Below are positions 19,722-28,015 of a stretch of DNA of 42,697 nt, piece after piece. The stretch comes from Syntrophaceae bacterium (GTDB lineage: Bacteria > Desulfobacterota > BSN033 > UBA1163). A program made the position numbers and the translations under genes. The notes under the pieces are model-generated. The model made no database searches, was not told the DNA's origin, and saw only the letters and a program-made list of their open reading frames with translations. Each line of letters begins with the position of its first letter. Positions within the stretch are counted from its first letter, which is position 1. The stretch is taken from NCBI GenBank assembly GCA_013388645.1, contig JACAEV010000066.1, positions 1 to 42,697 on the forward strand, given 5' to 3'.

Positions 19722-20806
19722 GATGTGTGATTGCGGGAGGTGGGACGGGAGGTCACCTTTTCCCGGGCATGGCGATCGCTGAGGCGTTTATTGGAAGAGA
19801 GGAAGGGAATGAAGTTCTGTTTATCGGGACGGAGAGAGGGATCGAAGCCAGCGTTTTATCAGGGGGAAAATTTCCACTGCGGATGATTCAAGCTAAACCG
19901 ATTAAAGGAAAATCTTTTGTGAGTCAATTAAAAGCGATTTGGAGTCTCCCAGGGGCCATCGCTGAGTCCTTTTCGATCTTGAAAGGGTTTCAACCCCATC
20001 TCGTTTTAGGAGTAGGGGGATATGCCTCTGGACCTACTCTGGTCGCGGCTTTTTTTCTTAGAATCAAAAGGGCCATCCATGAGCAGAACGTCGTGCCAGG
20101 GATGACCAATCGCATTCTAAAATGGTTCAGTCAACAGATCTTCGTCTCCTTTGAAGAGGCGAAGATCTATTTCCCAGAAAGAAAGACCGTTGTGACGGGG
20201 AATCCGATCAGAAAAGAATTTTTTGTCTCTCTTAAAGAAGCGAAAGAAAGCATGAAAAGAAAGGATCGATTTACCCTCCTCATCTTTGGGGGGAGCGCAG
20301 GGGCCCATCGTATCAATCAGGCGATGATGGAAGCCCTGAACCATCTTCAGGAGATCAAGTCCCGCTTCACCTTCATTCATCAAACCGGGAAGGACGATCT
20401 CGATTTTGTCTCTCGAGGTTATCAAGAGAGAGGATTCGATGCGTTGGTCAGACCCTTTTTTAACGACATGGGCACTTATTACCGGATCTCCGATTTGGTC
20501 ATCTGCCGATCTGGAGCGAGCACCGTGGCGGAGTTGGCCCTCTGCGGTAAGGCAGCGCTGCTCATTCCTTATCCTTATGCCGCCCATCGTCATCAATGGA
20601 TCAATGCAAAAAAATTGTCTGATCTTGGGGCAGCCAAAATGATTCTGGATGAAGAGGTCCATGGTCAATCGCTCGCCCAAATCATTCTTCATCTTTACGC
20701 TCACCCCGAGGAACGTGCCAGGATGGAAAAGGCGATTCAGCAGTTAGCGAAACCGAGAGCAGCCGAAGAGATTGTCGACCATTGTTATGCTTTATGTAGA
20801 AAATAG
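19718..20806 (+). CDS. murG: UDP-GlcNAc:lipid I N-acetylglucosaminyltransferase MurG
   Basis: MurG adds GlcNAc to lipid I on the inner face of the membrane, giving lipid II. The 362-residue GT28 enzyme has the N-terminal glycine-rich loop GGGTGGHLFPG near residues 7-17, the conserved GVGGYASGP and HEQNVVPG segments, a second glycine loop FGGSAGA near 190, and CRSGASTVAEL followed by PYPYAAHRHQ for UDP-GlcNAc binding. The start overlaps ftsW (ATGA), so translation is probably coupled. Confidence 0.97.
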   Translation: MRCVIAGGGTGGHLFPGMAIAEAFIGREEGNEVLFIGTERGIEASVLSGGKFPLRMIQAKPIKGKSFVSQLKAIWSLPGAIAESFSILKGFQPHLVLGVGGYASGPTLVAAFFLRIKRAIHEQNVVPGMTNRILKWFSQQIFVSFEEAKIYFPERKTVVTGNPIRKEFFVSLKEAKESMKRKDRFTLLIFGGSAGAHRINQAMMEALNHLQEIKSRFTFIHQTGKDDLDFVSRGYQERGFDALVRPFFNDMGTYYRISDLVICRSGASTVAELALCGKAALLIPYPYAAHRHQWINAKKLSDLGAAKMILDEEVHGQSLAQIILHLYAHPEERARMEKAIQQLAKPRAAEEIVDHCYALCRK

Positions 20807-20948
20807 GGTTTTTGTCCGATGGCAAGGGTCACGATGCCCGTTTCGTAATTTGGTGACGTCATTCGTTTAAAAATTTGACGTAACCCTCCGACCCTAAACC
20901 AAAGGGGCTTCGTAGCCGTAACCTTTGAGCTTGACTTCTTAGGGATCG
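20807..20948. repeat. Palindromic spacer murG-murC
   Basis: The 142-nt spacer holds an inverted repeat, GGTGACGTCA (20852-20861) and TGACGTAACC (20876-20885), with 9 of 10 pairs. GTAACCCTCC at 20880-20889 is found again at 39382-39391. Repeated ACCCT words continue to 20900. No gene is visible. Confidence 0.45.
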
Positions 20949-22322
20949 ATGTATCGAAGAGGAAAGATTCATCATATTCACTTTGTTGGGATCGGTGGTA
21001 TTGGCATGAGCGGGATTGCCGAGGTGTTACTCAATTTGGGTTATATCATCAGTGGTTCTGATACTAAGGAAACAGAGGTTACCCGGAGGCTTCGTTCTTT
21101 GGGCTGTGACATTGCCTATGGTCATCGGAGAGAAAACCTGAAGGAAGCAGACGTCGTCGTCGTGTCCTCGGCCATTCGCCCAGGTAACCCTGAAGTGGAA
21201 GTCGCTGAGGAAAGGTTCATTCCTGTCATCCCGCGAGCGGAGATGTTAGCAGAGTTGATGCGAATGAAAATTGGAATTGCGATTGCAGGAACCCACGGGA
21301 AAACGACCACCACCTCTCTCATTGCTTCTGTCTTGGCAGCAGGAGGGCTCGATCCAACGGTGGTGATTGGTGGGAGGCTGAACAGCCTTGGCAGTAACGC
21401 CAGACTCGGACAAGGTGACTTTTTAGTTGCCGAGGCAGATGAAAGTGACGGTTCCTTTTTGAAACTAATGCCCACTGTTGCCGTGGTGACCAACATTGAT
21501 CCCGAACATCTGGATTATTATAAAGGGATCGATGAGATCAAGGAGGCCTTCCTCTGTTTTTTAAACAAAATTCCTTTTTTCGGATTGGCTGTCCTCTGTC
21601 TGGATCATCCCAATATTCAGAGCCTCCTTCCGAGGTTAAAAAAGCGATTTACCACCTATGGATTGACGACCCAGGCAGATTTTCAAGCAAAAGAGATCGT
21701 TTTTGAGGGGCTTTCTACCTCTTTTGATGTTGTCCATCGACGGCAGGAAATAGGAAGGCTAAGTCTTCGAATGCCCGGGCAACACAACGTCTATAATGCC
21801 TTAGCGACCCTGGCCACGGCCTTTGAATTGGATATTCCCTTTGAGGTGGTTCAGGAGACGCTCCGCGATTTTGGCGGAATTCAGAGGCGATTTCAAATCA
21901 AGGGAGAAAAGAAAGGAATTCTCATCGTGGACGATTACGGCCATCATCCCGTTGAGATTATGGCAACGCTCAAGGCGGCGCGAACCGGCTGGGGAAGAAG
22001 GATCATCGCTATATTTCAGCCCCACCGTTACACCAGGACTCAGGCCCTGTTTAAAGATTTTCTCACCGCCTTTTATGAGGCAGATGTTCTTATTCTGACG
22101 AATATCTATTCGGCAGGGGAAGACCCCATCGAAGGCGTCGTGGCAGAGGCCCTTTTTGAAGGGCTCCGAGAATATGGCCATAAGGATGTCACCTATTTGG
22201 GGGAGAAGAAAGAGATTGTCGAACATCTTCTCCGGATTATCGCACCGGGGGATTTAGTGATCACCTTGGGTGCAGGAGATATCTGGCAGGTGTCTGAGGA
22301 GTTGGTGAGCAGGCTGGATTAA
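20949..22322 (+). CDS. murC: UDP-MurNAc-L-alanine ligase MurC
   Basis: MurC adds L-Ala, the first stem residue, to UDP-MurNAc. The 457-residue protein begins with the UDP-binding [15 protein letters not shown] near residues 11-25 and SGSDTKETE, has the ATP loop GTHGKTTTT at 114-122, the EADESDGSF segment near 160, and a C-terminal DYGHHPVEI plus QPHRYTRT, all typical of MurC. The ATG at 20949 follows a GGGATC context with a weak ribosome binding site. It restarts the cluster after a 142-nt spacer. Confidence 0.96.
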   Translation: MYRRGKIHHIHFVGIGGIGMSGIAEVLLNLGYIISGSDTKETEVTRRLRSLGCDIAYGHRRENLKEADVVVVSSAIRPGNPEVEVAEERFIPVIPRAEMLAELMRMKIGIAIAGTHGKTTTTSLIASVLAAGGLDPTVVIGGRLNSLGSNARLGQGDFLVAEADESDGSFLKLMPTVAVVTNIDPEHLDYYKGIDEIKEAFLCFLNKIPFFGLAVLCLDHPNIQSLLPRLKKRFTTYGLTTQADFQAKEIVFEGLSTSFDVVHRRQEIGRLSLRMPGQHNVYNALATLATAFELDIPFEVVQETLRDFGGIQRRFQIKGEKKGILIVDDYGHHPVEIMATLKAARTGWGRRIIAIFQPHRYTRTQALFKDFLTAFYEADVLILTNIYSAGEDPIEGVVAEALFEGLREYGHKDVTYLGEKKEIVEHLLRIIAPGDLVITLGAGDIWQVSEELVSRLD

Positions 22323-22394
22323 GAAAATTTAAGATTTCAGATTTATGATTTTAGATTTTAAATCTGCAATCTGAAATCTACCATCTGCAATCAA
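22323..22394. repeat. Long palindromic spacer murC-murB
   Basis: The spacer is nearly all repeats of the word AGATTT and its complement AAATCT. AGATTTCAGATT (22332-22343) is the exact reverse complement of AATCTGAAATCT (22368-22379), and AGATTT/AAATCT (22353-22358, 22360-22365) face each other near the centre. The transcript can fold into a long hairpin. There is no terminal U-run of the classical type. Confidence 0.65.
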
Positions 22395-23300
22395 ATGGAA
22401 CGGGATTATAGAAAATGGGCGTCACGTATCATCAAGGGGAAGGTTCTTTTCGATGCACCGATGAGGCAATTCACTTCGATCAAGGTGGGTGGGCCTGCAG
22501 AGTGCCTCCTTTTCCCAAAGGATATGAATGAACTGAAAAAGGTGATTCGGTTTGCCGGGAGAAAAAAAATTCCCTGTTTGATTTTAGGGAGGGGAACCAA
22601 TCTGATTGTAAGAGACAAAGGAGTACGCGGATGGGTCATCAATCTCACTCAAGGAATGAAAAAGATCTCACTGAATGGAGAGATCATCGAGGCGGAGGCA
22701 GGCCTCCCTCTTCAACAGATGGTGCAATTTTCCATTCGGAAGGGCCTGACAGGGTTAGAACCCTTTGTCGGCATCCCTGGTACCATAGGAGGGGGATTAG
22801 CGATGAATGCTGGAGCATGGGGTGCCGAATTGAAAGATGTCCTTCTCTCTATGACCTGTATGAAGGAAGGTGGAGAAATTGTAGAGAGGCCCCGTTCGAG
22901 GCTTCAATTCTCTTATCGAGGATTAGTCCTCCCCCCTTCATGGATTATTCTTAAGGGTCGATTTCTCCTAAAAAAAGGGAGAAGAGAAGAGATCTTGAAA
23001 AAAGTAAGCTCTTATTCCGATATGAGGAAAAGAAAACAACCCTTGGACTATCCCAGTGCTGGATCCATTTTCAAAAATCCAAAGGAAGGACCCGCCGGAA
23101 AGTGGATCGAGGAAGCGGGACTAAAAGGGTTTCGGGTAGGCCAGGCCATGGTCTCCCCTCGCCATGCCAATTTCATTGTGAATCTGGGGAAAGCTAAGGC
23201 TGAAGAGGTCATTCATTTAATGGAGCTCATTGAGAGAAAGATCTACGAAGAGAAGGGTATCTCCCTTGAGAGGGAGGTAAGGGTGGTCGGTGAGCTGTAA
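22395..23300 (+). CDS. murB: UDP-N-acetylenolpyruvoylglucosamine reductase MurB
   Basis: MurB reduces UDP-GlcNAc-enolpyruvate to UDP-MurNAc with FAD and NADPH. The 301-residue protein has the FAD-binding region with TSIKVGGPAE (about 27-36), LILGRGTNLIV (63-73), and PGTIGGGLAMNAGAWG (128-143). FSYRG near 172-176 and the proton-donor Ser224 in AGSIFKNP match the active site, and a Glu near the end (LEREVRVVG) completes it. The ATG at 22395 directly follows the palindromic spacer, so a hairpin could affect its translation. Confidence 0.96.
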   Translation: MERDYRKWASRIIKGKVLFDAPMRQFTSIKVGGPAECLLFPKDMNELKKVIRFAGRKKIPCLILGRGTNLIVRDKGVRGWVINLTQGMKKISLNGEIIEAEAGLPLQQMVQFSIRKGLTGLEPFVGIPGTIGGGLAMNAGAWGAELKDVLLSMTCMKEGGEIVERPRSRLQFSYRGLVLPPSWIILKGRFLLKKGRREEILKKVSSYSDMRKRKQPLDYPSAGSIFKNPKEGPAGKWIEEAGLKGFRVGQAMVSPRHANFIVNLGKAKAEEVIHLMELIERKIYEEKGISLEREVRVVGEL

Positions 23301-23403
23301 TGCGGTTTTGTTGAACGGCCCTATACCCAATTGGGTTCAGGATTTGCGGTACATGGAAGGCAAATAGCAGGATAGGGACCGAAGGATTTTGTTTTGGGAT
23401 GAA

Positions 23404-24348
23404 ATGAAGAATTCGTTGCTAAAGAAAAAAAAGATTGGCGTCATGATGGGGGGACTCTCTCGGGAGAGAGAGATTTCTCTGAAAACAGGAAAGGCGGTCC
23501 TGAAGGCCTTACATGAAAAGGGATATCCTGCCATCGCCATCGATGTCGGAGAAAATATTGCAGAAAAATTAGTGAAGGAAAAGATCGATTGTGCTTTTTT
23601 GGCTCTTCATGGAAGATTCGGAGAGGATGGGACCATTCAGGGAATGCTGGAGTTAATGAGGGTTCCTTATACCGGATCTGGCGTTCTGGCGAGCGCATTG
23701 GCCATGCATAAAATCATGGCCAAGAAGTTTTTCCTTTACGAAAAGATTCCAACCCCGCGTTTCGAGGTTTTCCATCGGGAGGACATCCAAAAGGGTCCAC
23801 AGAAAATATTTCCATTACCATTCCCTTTGATCGTCAAACCGGCGAGGGAGGGGTCCACGATTGGTGTTTCGATTGTCCAGAAGGAGGAGGAATGGATCCC
23901 TGCCTTAAATAAAGCAGTGGAATACGATGACGAGATATTGATTGAAGAATTTATGAAAGGAAAAGAGATCACCGTGGGAATATTGGAAGATATTCCTCTT
24001 CCTATCATTGAGATCGTTCCAAAGAGTGGCTTTTATGATTACCATTCTAAATATACCAAGGGGGAAACCCAATACATCCTCCCTGCAAGAATTTCAAGAG
24101 AAAAGTATCTCTATGCCCAGGAGATCAGCCTCAAGGCCTTTCAAACGTTGGGTTGTACGGGTGTGGCCAGAGTCGATTTAATGACGGATGAAAATGAAAA
24201 TCCTTTTGTCATCGATGTCAATACGATGCCTGGGATGACGGAAACCAGTCTATTACCCAAGGCAGCCAGTTATGCGGGTATCCCTTTTGAAGATTTGGTG
24301 GAACGGATTCTATTGGGAGCGTCATTGAAGATAGAAAATGGAAAGTAA
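23404..24348 (+). CDS. ddl: D-alanine-D-alanine ligase
   Basis: Ddl makes the D-Ala-D-Ala dipeptide used by MurF. The 314-residue ATP-grasp enzyme has the N-terminal KIGVMMGGLSREREISL near residues 10-26, ALHGRFGEDGTIQG, a central GSTIGVS loop, and C-terminal RVDLMTDENENPFVIDVNTMPGMT, where the metal-binding acids and Asn are visible. I chose the ATG at 23404, because the upstream TTG at 23389 has GAAGGA only 2 nt away; the TTG start would add five residues. It lies 103 nt after murB. Confidence 0.95.
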   Translation: MKNSLLKKKKIGVMMGGLSREREISLKTGKAVLKALHEKGYPAIAIDVGENIAEKLVKEKIDCAFLALHGRFGEDGTIQGMLELMRVPYTGSGVLASALAMHKIMAKKFFLYEKIPTPRFEVFHREDIQKGPQKIFPLPFPLIVKPAREGSTIGVSIVQKEEEWIPALNKAVEYDDEILIEEFMKGKEITVGILEDIPLPIIEIVPKSGFYDYHSKYTKGETQYILPARISREKYLYAQEISLKAFQTLGCTGVARVDLMTDENENPFVIDVNTMPGMTETSLLPKAASYAGIPFEDLVERILLGASLKIENGK

Positions 24349-24417
24349 TATTGAGTAACTTGAGTTTCTTGAGCTCTTTGGGTTAGCTCGATACACCTGC
24401 CAGACCCAAAAAACTCG
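24349..24417. repeat. Word-repeat spacer ddl-ftsQ
   Basis: The left part repeats TTGAG (TTGAGTAACTTGAGTTTCTT, then GAGCTC). The right part contains ACCTGCCAGACC (24395-24406), which occurs identically at 39424-39435 in another spacer 15 kb away. Complementary CTCGAT/ACTCGAT words lie around it. Confidence 0.5.
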
Positions 24418-25263
24418 ATGAAACCGAGAAGAGGAGCAATGGAAAAGGACCTCCAGGTACGAGAGGGAAAATTTCTAAGACCGAAAGTGAGGAGAGAGGA
24501 AAAAGAGGGAAGGAAATTTCAAGGAATTGTAAGGAAAACGATTCGAGTGGCCTTTCGAGTTCTTCTTCTTTCTTTTTTTCTGTTTACGGGTCATCAGATT
24601 TATGGGCATCTCCTGGGAGATTCCCATTTTAGAGTGCGGGAGGTAGAGGTGGAGGGAAGTCGAAAGTTGTCCAGAGAGACCCTCCTCTCCCTCACGGTAA
24701 TGGAGGGGATGCCCAACCTTTTCTCGGTTGACCTCAAAAAAGTGGTTAAACGGTTAGAGTCTCATCCTTGGATTGAGCAGGTGAGTGTCAGGAAGGTTTT
24801 TCCCAATAAGATATTGATTCAGGTGGAAGAAAGAAAGCCGATGGCCATCATTCAATTGGGAGAGCTTTATTATATCGATACTCAGGGAGAGATCTTTTCT
24901 CCAGTGGGGGATAGAGATGAATATAACTATCCTTACCTCACCGGGTTAACTCGGCCCTTTTTGGAAAAGGAGCCGGTTGAGGCAAAACGTATGATCATGA
25001 AGGCCTTGGAGCTATTGAAGATCGTGGAGCAAGAAAAGCGCTCTCCTCTCAAGGAGCTCTCCGAAATCCATATGGAAAGAACTTTTGGGATACAATGCGT
25101 CACCAAGGCAGAAGGGGTGGAGGTGAGAATGGGATGGGACCACTTTGGAGAAAAGTTGGAAAGGTTGTCTCTTATTTGGTCGGACCTTCGGAAGAGAGGG
25201 TTCTCTGCCGTCTTCATTGACTGTAGCGATTTGCAAAGAATGGTGGTCAGAAAGATTCCTTGA
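24418..25263 (+). CDS. ftsQ: Cell division protein FtsQ
   Basis: FtsQ is a bitopic inner-membrane protein that scaffolds FtsL/FtsB and later divisome proteins. The 281-residue product has a long basic cytoplasmic tail, one membrane segment near residues 44-62 (VAFRVLLLSFFLFTG), and a periplasmic POTRA domain starting near FRVREVEVEGSRKLS (about 73-87), with the conserved HPWIEQVSVRKVFPNKILI. The FtsQ/DivIB C-terminal part includes YYIDTQGEIF. An in-frame ATG seven codons later is a possible alternative start. It precedes ftsA by 29 nt, as in most clusters. Confidence 0.93.
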   Translation: MKPRRGAMEKDLQVREGKFLRPKVRREEKEGRKFQGIVRKTIRVAFRVLLLSFFLFTGHQIYGHLLGDSHFRVREVEVEGSRKLSRETLLSLTVMEGMPNLFSVDLKKVVKRLESHPWIEQVSVRKVFPNKILIQVEERKPMAIIQLGELYYIDTQGEIFSPVGDRDEYNYPYLTGLTRPFLEKEPVEAKRMIMKALELLKIVEQEKRSPLKELSEIHMERTFGIQCVTKAEGVEVRMGWDHFGEKLERLSLIWSDLRKRGFSAVFIDCSDLQRMVVRKIP

Positions 25264-25292
25264 AGGGACACTTAAAAGGGAGGTGATCATAG

Positions 25293-26519
25293 GTGGGGAA
25301 AAAAGAGTCCTTAGTTGTTGGTTTAGACATTGGGACGACGAAAATTTGTACTGTGGTTGGAGAGATGTCTGATGGAACGGTCAACATCATTGGCCTTGGA
25401 ACGTTCCCTTCGAAGGGATTACGAAAGGGGGTGGTCATCAATATTGACAGCACCGTCCATTCGATCAAAAAAGCGGTTGAAGAAGCAGAGCTGATGGCAG
25501 GATACCACCTCACCTCTGTCTATGCAGGGATCGCAGGAGGCCATATTAAAGGGATCAACAGCCACGGTGTGATTGCCGTGAAGAACAGAGAGATTGGGCC
25601 GAATGATGTCAAACGGGTGATCGACGCGGCAAGTGCCATTGCCATCCCGATGGATCGAGAGGTGATTCACATCATTCCGCAAGAATACATCGTGGACGAT
25701 CAGGACGGGATCAAAGATCCTGTAGGGATGTCAGGGGTGAGATTGGAAGGCAGGGTTCACATCGTCACGGGCGCGATTACCTCTGCGCAGAATATCGTCA
25801 AATGTGCCAACAAGGCCGGGCTGGATGTGGACGACATTGTATTAGAGCAGTTGGGCTCGAGCGAAGCGGTTCTGACTCAAGAAGAAAAAGATTTGGGAGT
25901 GGCTATTATTGACATCGGAGGGGGGACGACAGATTTGGTCATCTTTTCGAACGGATCGATCAAGCATACATCCGTTTTCTCCTTGGCAGGAAGTCACATT
26001 ACGAACGATATTTCGATGGGACTTCGGACGCCTGTTGAGGAAGCAGAGAAGATTAAAATAAAGTACGGATGTGCCCTGACGGCGATGGTTCGAAAAGATG
26101 AGACCATAGAGGTTCCCAGCGTGGGAGGCAGAAAACCCCGCGTCCTATCGAGGCAGACGTTGGCAGAGATCATCGAGCCCAGGGTCGAGGAAATTCTCAC
26201 CTTAGTGCATCATGAATTGGTGCGGACAGGCTTTTCCAATCTGTTAGCTTCCGGAATCGTCCTCACGGGTGGAAGCGCGATTCTCGAAGGGATCCCGGAA
26301 TTGGCGGAACAGGTTTTTAACCTCCCTGTTCGCCGCGGAACCCCTGTGGGGATCGGAGGGTTGGTCGATCTGGTGGCGAGCCCCGTGTATGCGACGGGAG
26401 TGGGCCTCGTTCTTTATGGAAGTCGAAATAAAGGGCAAAGCCGGTTTAAGGTAGGTGAAGGAAATATTTTTAGCAAGGTCACCCATCGAATGAGGGAGTG
26501 GATTGGAGAATTTTTTTAA
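25293..26519 (+). CDS. ftsA: Cell division protein FtsA
   Basis: FtsA is an actin-like ATPase that anchors FtsZ filaments to the membrane. The 408-residue product has LDIGTTKICTVVGE near residues 11-24 (phosphate 1), the inserted 1C domain, DIGGGTTDLVIF near 209-220 (phosphate 2), and LTGGSAILEGI near 326 (adenosine site). The C-terminal VTHRMREWIGEFF is the expected amphipathic membrane-targeting helix. The start is a GTG at 25293. AAAAGGGAGGTGATC at 25274-25287 is a nearly full complement of the 16S rRNA 3' end, placed 9 nt upstream, which supports this start and suggests strong initiation. Confidence 0.96.
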   Translation: MGKKESLVVGLDIGTTKICTVVGEMSDGTVNIIGLGTFPSKGLRKGVVINIDSTVHSIKKAVEEAELMAGYHLTSVYAGIAGGHIKGINSHGVIAVKNREIGPNDVKRVIDAASAIAIPMDREVIHIIPQEYIVDDQDGIKDPVGMSGVRLEGRVHIVTGAITSAQNIVKCANKAGLDVDDIVLEQLGSSEAVLTQEEKDLGVAIIDIGGGTTDLVIFSNGSIKHTSVFSLAGSHITNDISMGLRTPVEEAEKIKIKYGCALTAMVRKDETIEVPSVGGRKPRVLSRQTLAEIIEPRVEEILTLVHHELVRTGFSNLLASGIVLTGGSAILEGIPELAEQVFNLPVRRGTPVGIGGLVDLVASPVYATGVGLVLYGSRNKGQSRFKVGEGNIFSKVTHRMREWIGEFF

Positions 26520-26640
26520 GTCGGGAAGGATTCATGGAGTCAAGGGTTCAAGGGGCCAAGTGAAACGCATAAGAAAATGAGAAAAAATCATTAACAAACA
26601 CTTGAACCCATGAACCCTCGAATCTTTGAACACTTTAACT
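26520..26640. repeat. Palindromic word-repeat spacer ftsA-ftsZ
   Basis: The left part reads GGAGTCAAGGGTTCAAGGGG and the right part CACTTGAACCCATGAACCCT. GGGTTCAAG (26544-26552) pairs perfectly with CTTGAACCC (26601-26609), and CCAAGTG can pair with CACTTG. A further AATCTTTGAACACTTTAAC repeat continues up to the ftsZ ribosome binding site. A hairpin here could adjust the FtsA:FtsZ ratio. Confidence 0.55.
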
Positions 26641-26655
26641 AAAAAGGAGGGGAAA

Positions 26656-27861
26656 ATGATCGAATTTGACGAGAACAAAAATTTGGCCGCCAAGGTTAAG
26701 ATCATCGGAATTGGAGGAGGAGGAAACAATGCCTTGAATACCATGATTTCCTATCAACTCTCTGGAGTTGCGTTCATCGCTGCCAATACCGATGCCCAGG
26801 CACTGGCGGCAAATATGGCTCCTATAAAATTGCAGTTAGGTGAAAATTTAACCAAGGGATTAGGAGCTGGAGCCAATCCGGAGATAGGCAGAAAAGCTGC
26901 CCTGGAGGATGTGGAGAAGATTCGGGAAGCCTTAAGAGGGTCTGACATGGTCTTCATCACAGCTGGGTTAGGGGGTGGGACCGGTACCGGAGGTGGGCCG
27001 GTTATAGCGGAGGTGGCACGTGAAATGGGGGCGCTCACTGTGGCGATTGTAACCAAACCTTTCCACTTCGAAGGAAAGAAGAGGATGAAACAGGCTGAAG
27101 AGGGATTGGAAAATTTGAGGATGACGGCGGATGCGCTGATTACCATTCCAAATCAACGCCTTCTCAGTATCAGTGGCAAGACCATGACACTGCTCGAGGC
27201 ATTTAAAAAAGCAGACGAGGTTCTCTACCACGCAGCCAAAGGGATCTCAGACATCATCGTCGGTCATGGGATCATCAACTTGGACTTTGCTGATGTCCGA
27301 ACCGTTATGTCCGAAACGGGAATGGCTTTGATGGGGACGGGAATTGCTTCTGGTGAAAATCGATCCATTGAAGCGGCCCAAAAAGCGATCTCCAGTCCTC
27401 TCCTTGAAGATATCACGATTGAGGGAGCACGGGGACTTCTCATCAATATCACGGGAGGCGAGAATATGACCCTCAGCGAGATCAACGAGGCGACGACGCT
27501 CATCCAGAAAGAGGCCCACGAGGAGGCGAATGTGATCTGGGGAATGGTGGTCGATAAGGCGATGAGGGATGAAATTCGAGTGACCGTGATTGCAACGGGT
27601 TTTGGAAAGAAAGAGGAAAAGAAAACCCATTCATTTAAAAAAGTGGCACCCATTTCCTTTGGCCTGAGGGAACAAAATAAGGATCTTTCCCACCTTGCCT
27701 TTACCACCAAAGAAAATAACAGGGATATCCCTACCTTTATGAGGAGAGTGAAAGTGAGCGAGCGGTTTGACGAATTAAAATTGGAGTCCCCATCGGAGTT
27801 TTCCATCGAGGATGAAGATCGTTTTGACATCCCCACTTTTTTAAGAAAACAGGCCGACTGA
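26656..27861 (+). CDS. ftsZ: Cell division GTPase FtsZ with two C-terminal peptides
   Basis: FtsZ polymerises into the Z ring. The 401-residue product has the tubulin signature GGGTGTG at 106-112 (followed by GGPV rather than the usual AAPV), NTDAQAL near 44-50, and the T7-loop region NLDFADVRTVM. The C-terminal conserved peptide that binds FtsA occurs twice: RDIPTFMRR at 356-364 and FDIPTFLRKQ at 390-399, separated by an acidic linker. Most FtsZ proteins have one copy. The ATG at 26656 is chosen because AAGGAGGGG lies directly upstream; a TTG at 26626 would place the ribosome binding site inside the gene. It is the last gene of the dcw cluster. Confidence 0.97.
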   Translation: MIEFDENKNLAAKVKIIGIGGGGNNALNTMISYQLSGVAFIAANTDAQALAANMAPIKLQLGENLTKGLGAGANPEIGRKAALEDVEKIREALRGSDMVFITAGLGGGTGTGGGPVIAEVAREMGALTVAIVTKPFHFEGKKRMKQAEEGLENLRMTADALITIPNQRLLSISGKTMTLLEAFKKADEVLYHAAKGISDIIVGHGIINLDFADVRTVMSETGMALMGTGIASGENRSIEAAQKAISSPLLEDITIEGARGLLINITGGENMTLSEINEATTLIQKEAHEEANVIWGMVVDKAMRDEIRVTVIATGFGKKEEKKTHSFKKVAPISFGLREQNKDLSHLAFTTKENNRDIPTFMRRVKVSERFDELKLESPSEFSIEDEDRFDIPTFLRKQAD

Positions 27862-28015
27862 ACAAGCAAGTGATCAGTGGACAGTGGTCAGTCATCAGTT
27901 GTAAATTGTAAAATTATTTGCGAAGACTTAAAATTTGTTATACTTGATGTCGTAGACCTCTTTTTGATAAATGATAACTGATAACTGGTTACTGATAACT
28001 GATTACTGATAACGT
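27862..28015. repeat. Word-repeat spacer ftsZ-radical SAM gene
   Basis: The left part repeats CAGT words (GATCAGTGGACAGTGGTCAG, TCATCAGT). The right part repeats the complementary TAACTGAT words (GATAACTGATAACTGGTTAC, TGATAACTGATTACTGATAAC). The arms can pair across about 80 nt. The middle holds a TATACT (27939-27944) preceded at 15 nt by TTGCGA, a weak promoter candidate. Confidence 0.6.

Noticed and set aside
27264-27869. 201-residue minus-strand frame inside ftsZ
   Set aside because: It is a shadow of the ftsZ codons, with no own start signals or motif. The same applies to other long antisense frames in the dcw genes.
9775-28015. CRISPR-like or tandem repeat array in the dcw spacers
   Set aside because: Words are short (5-9 nt), imperfect and differ between junctions, with no regular repeat-spacer pattern and no cas genes.
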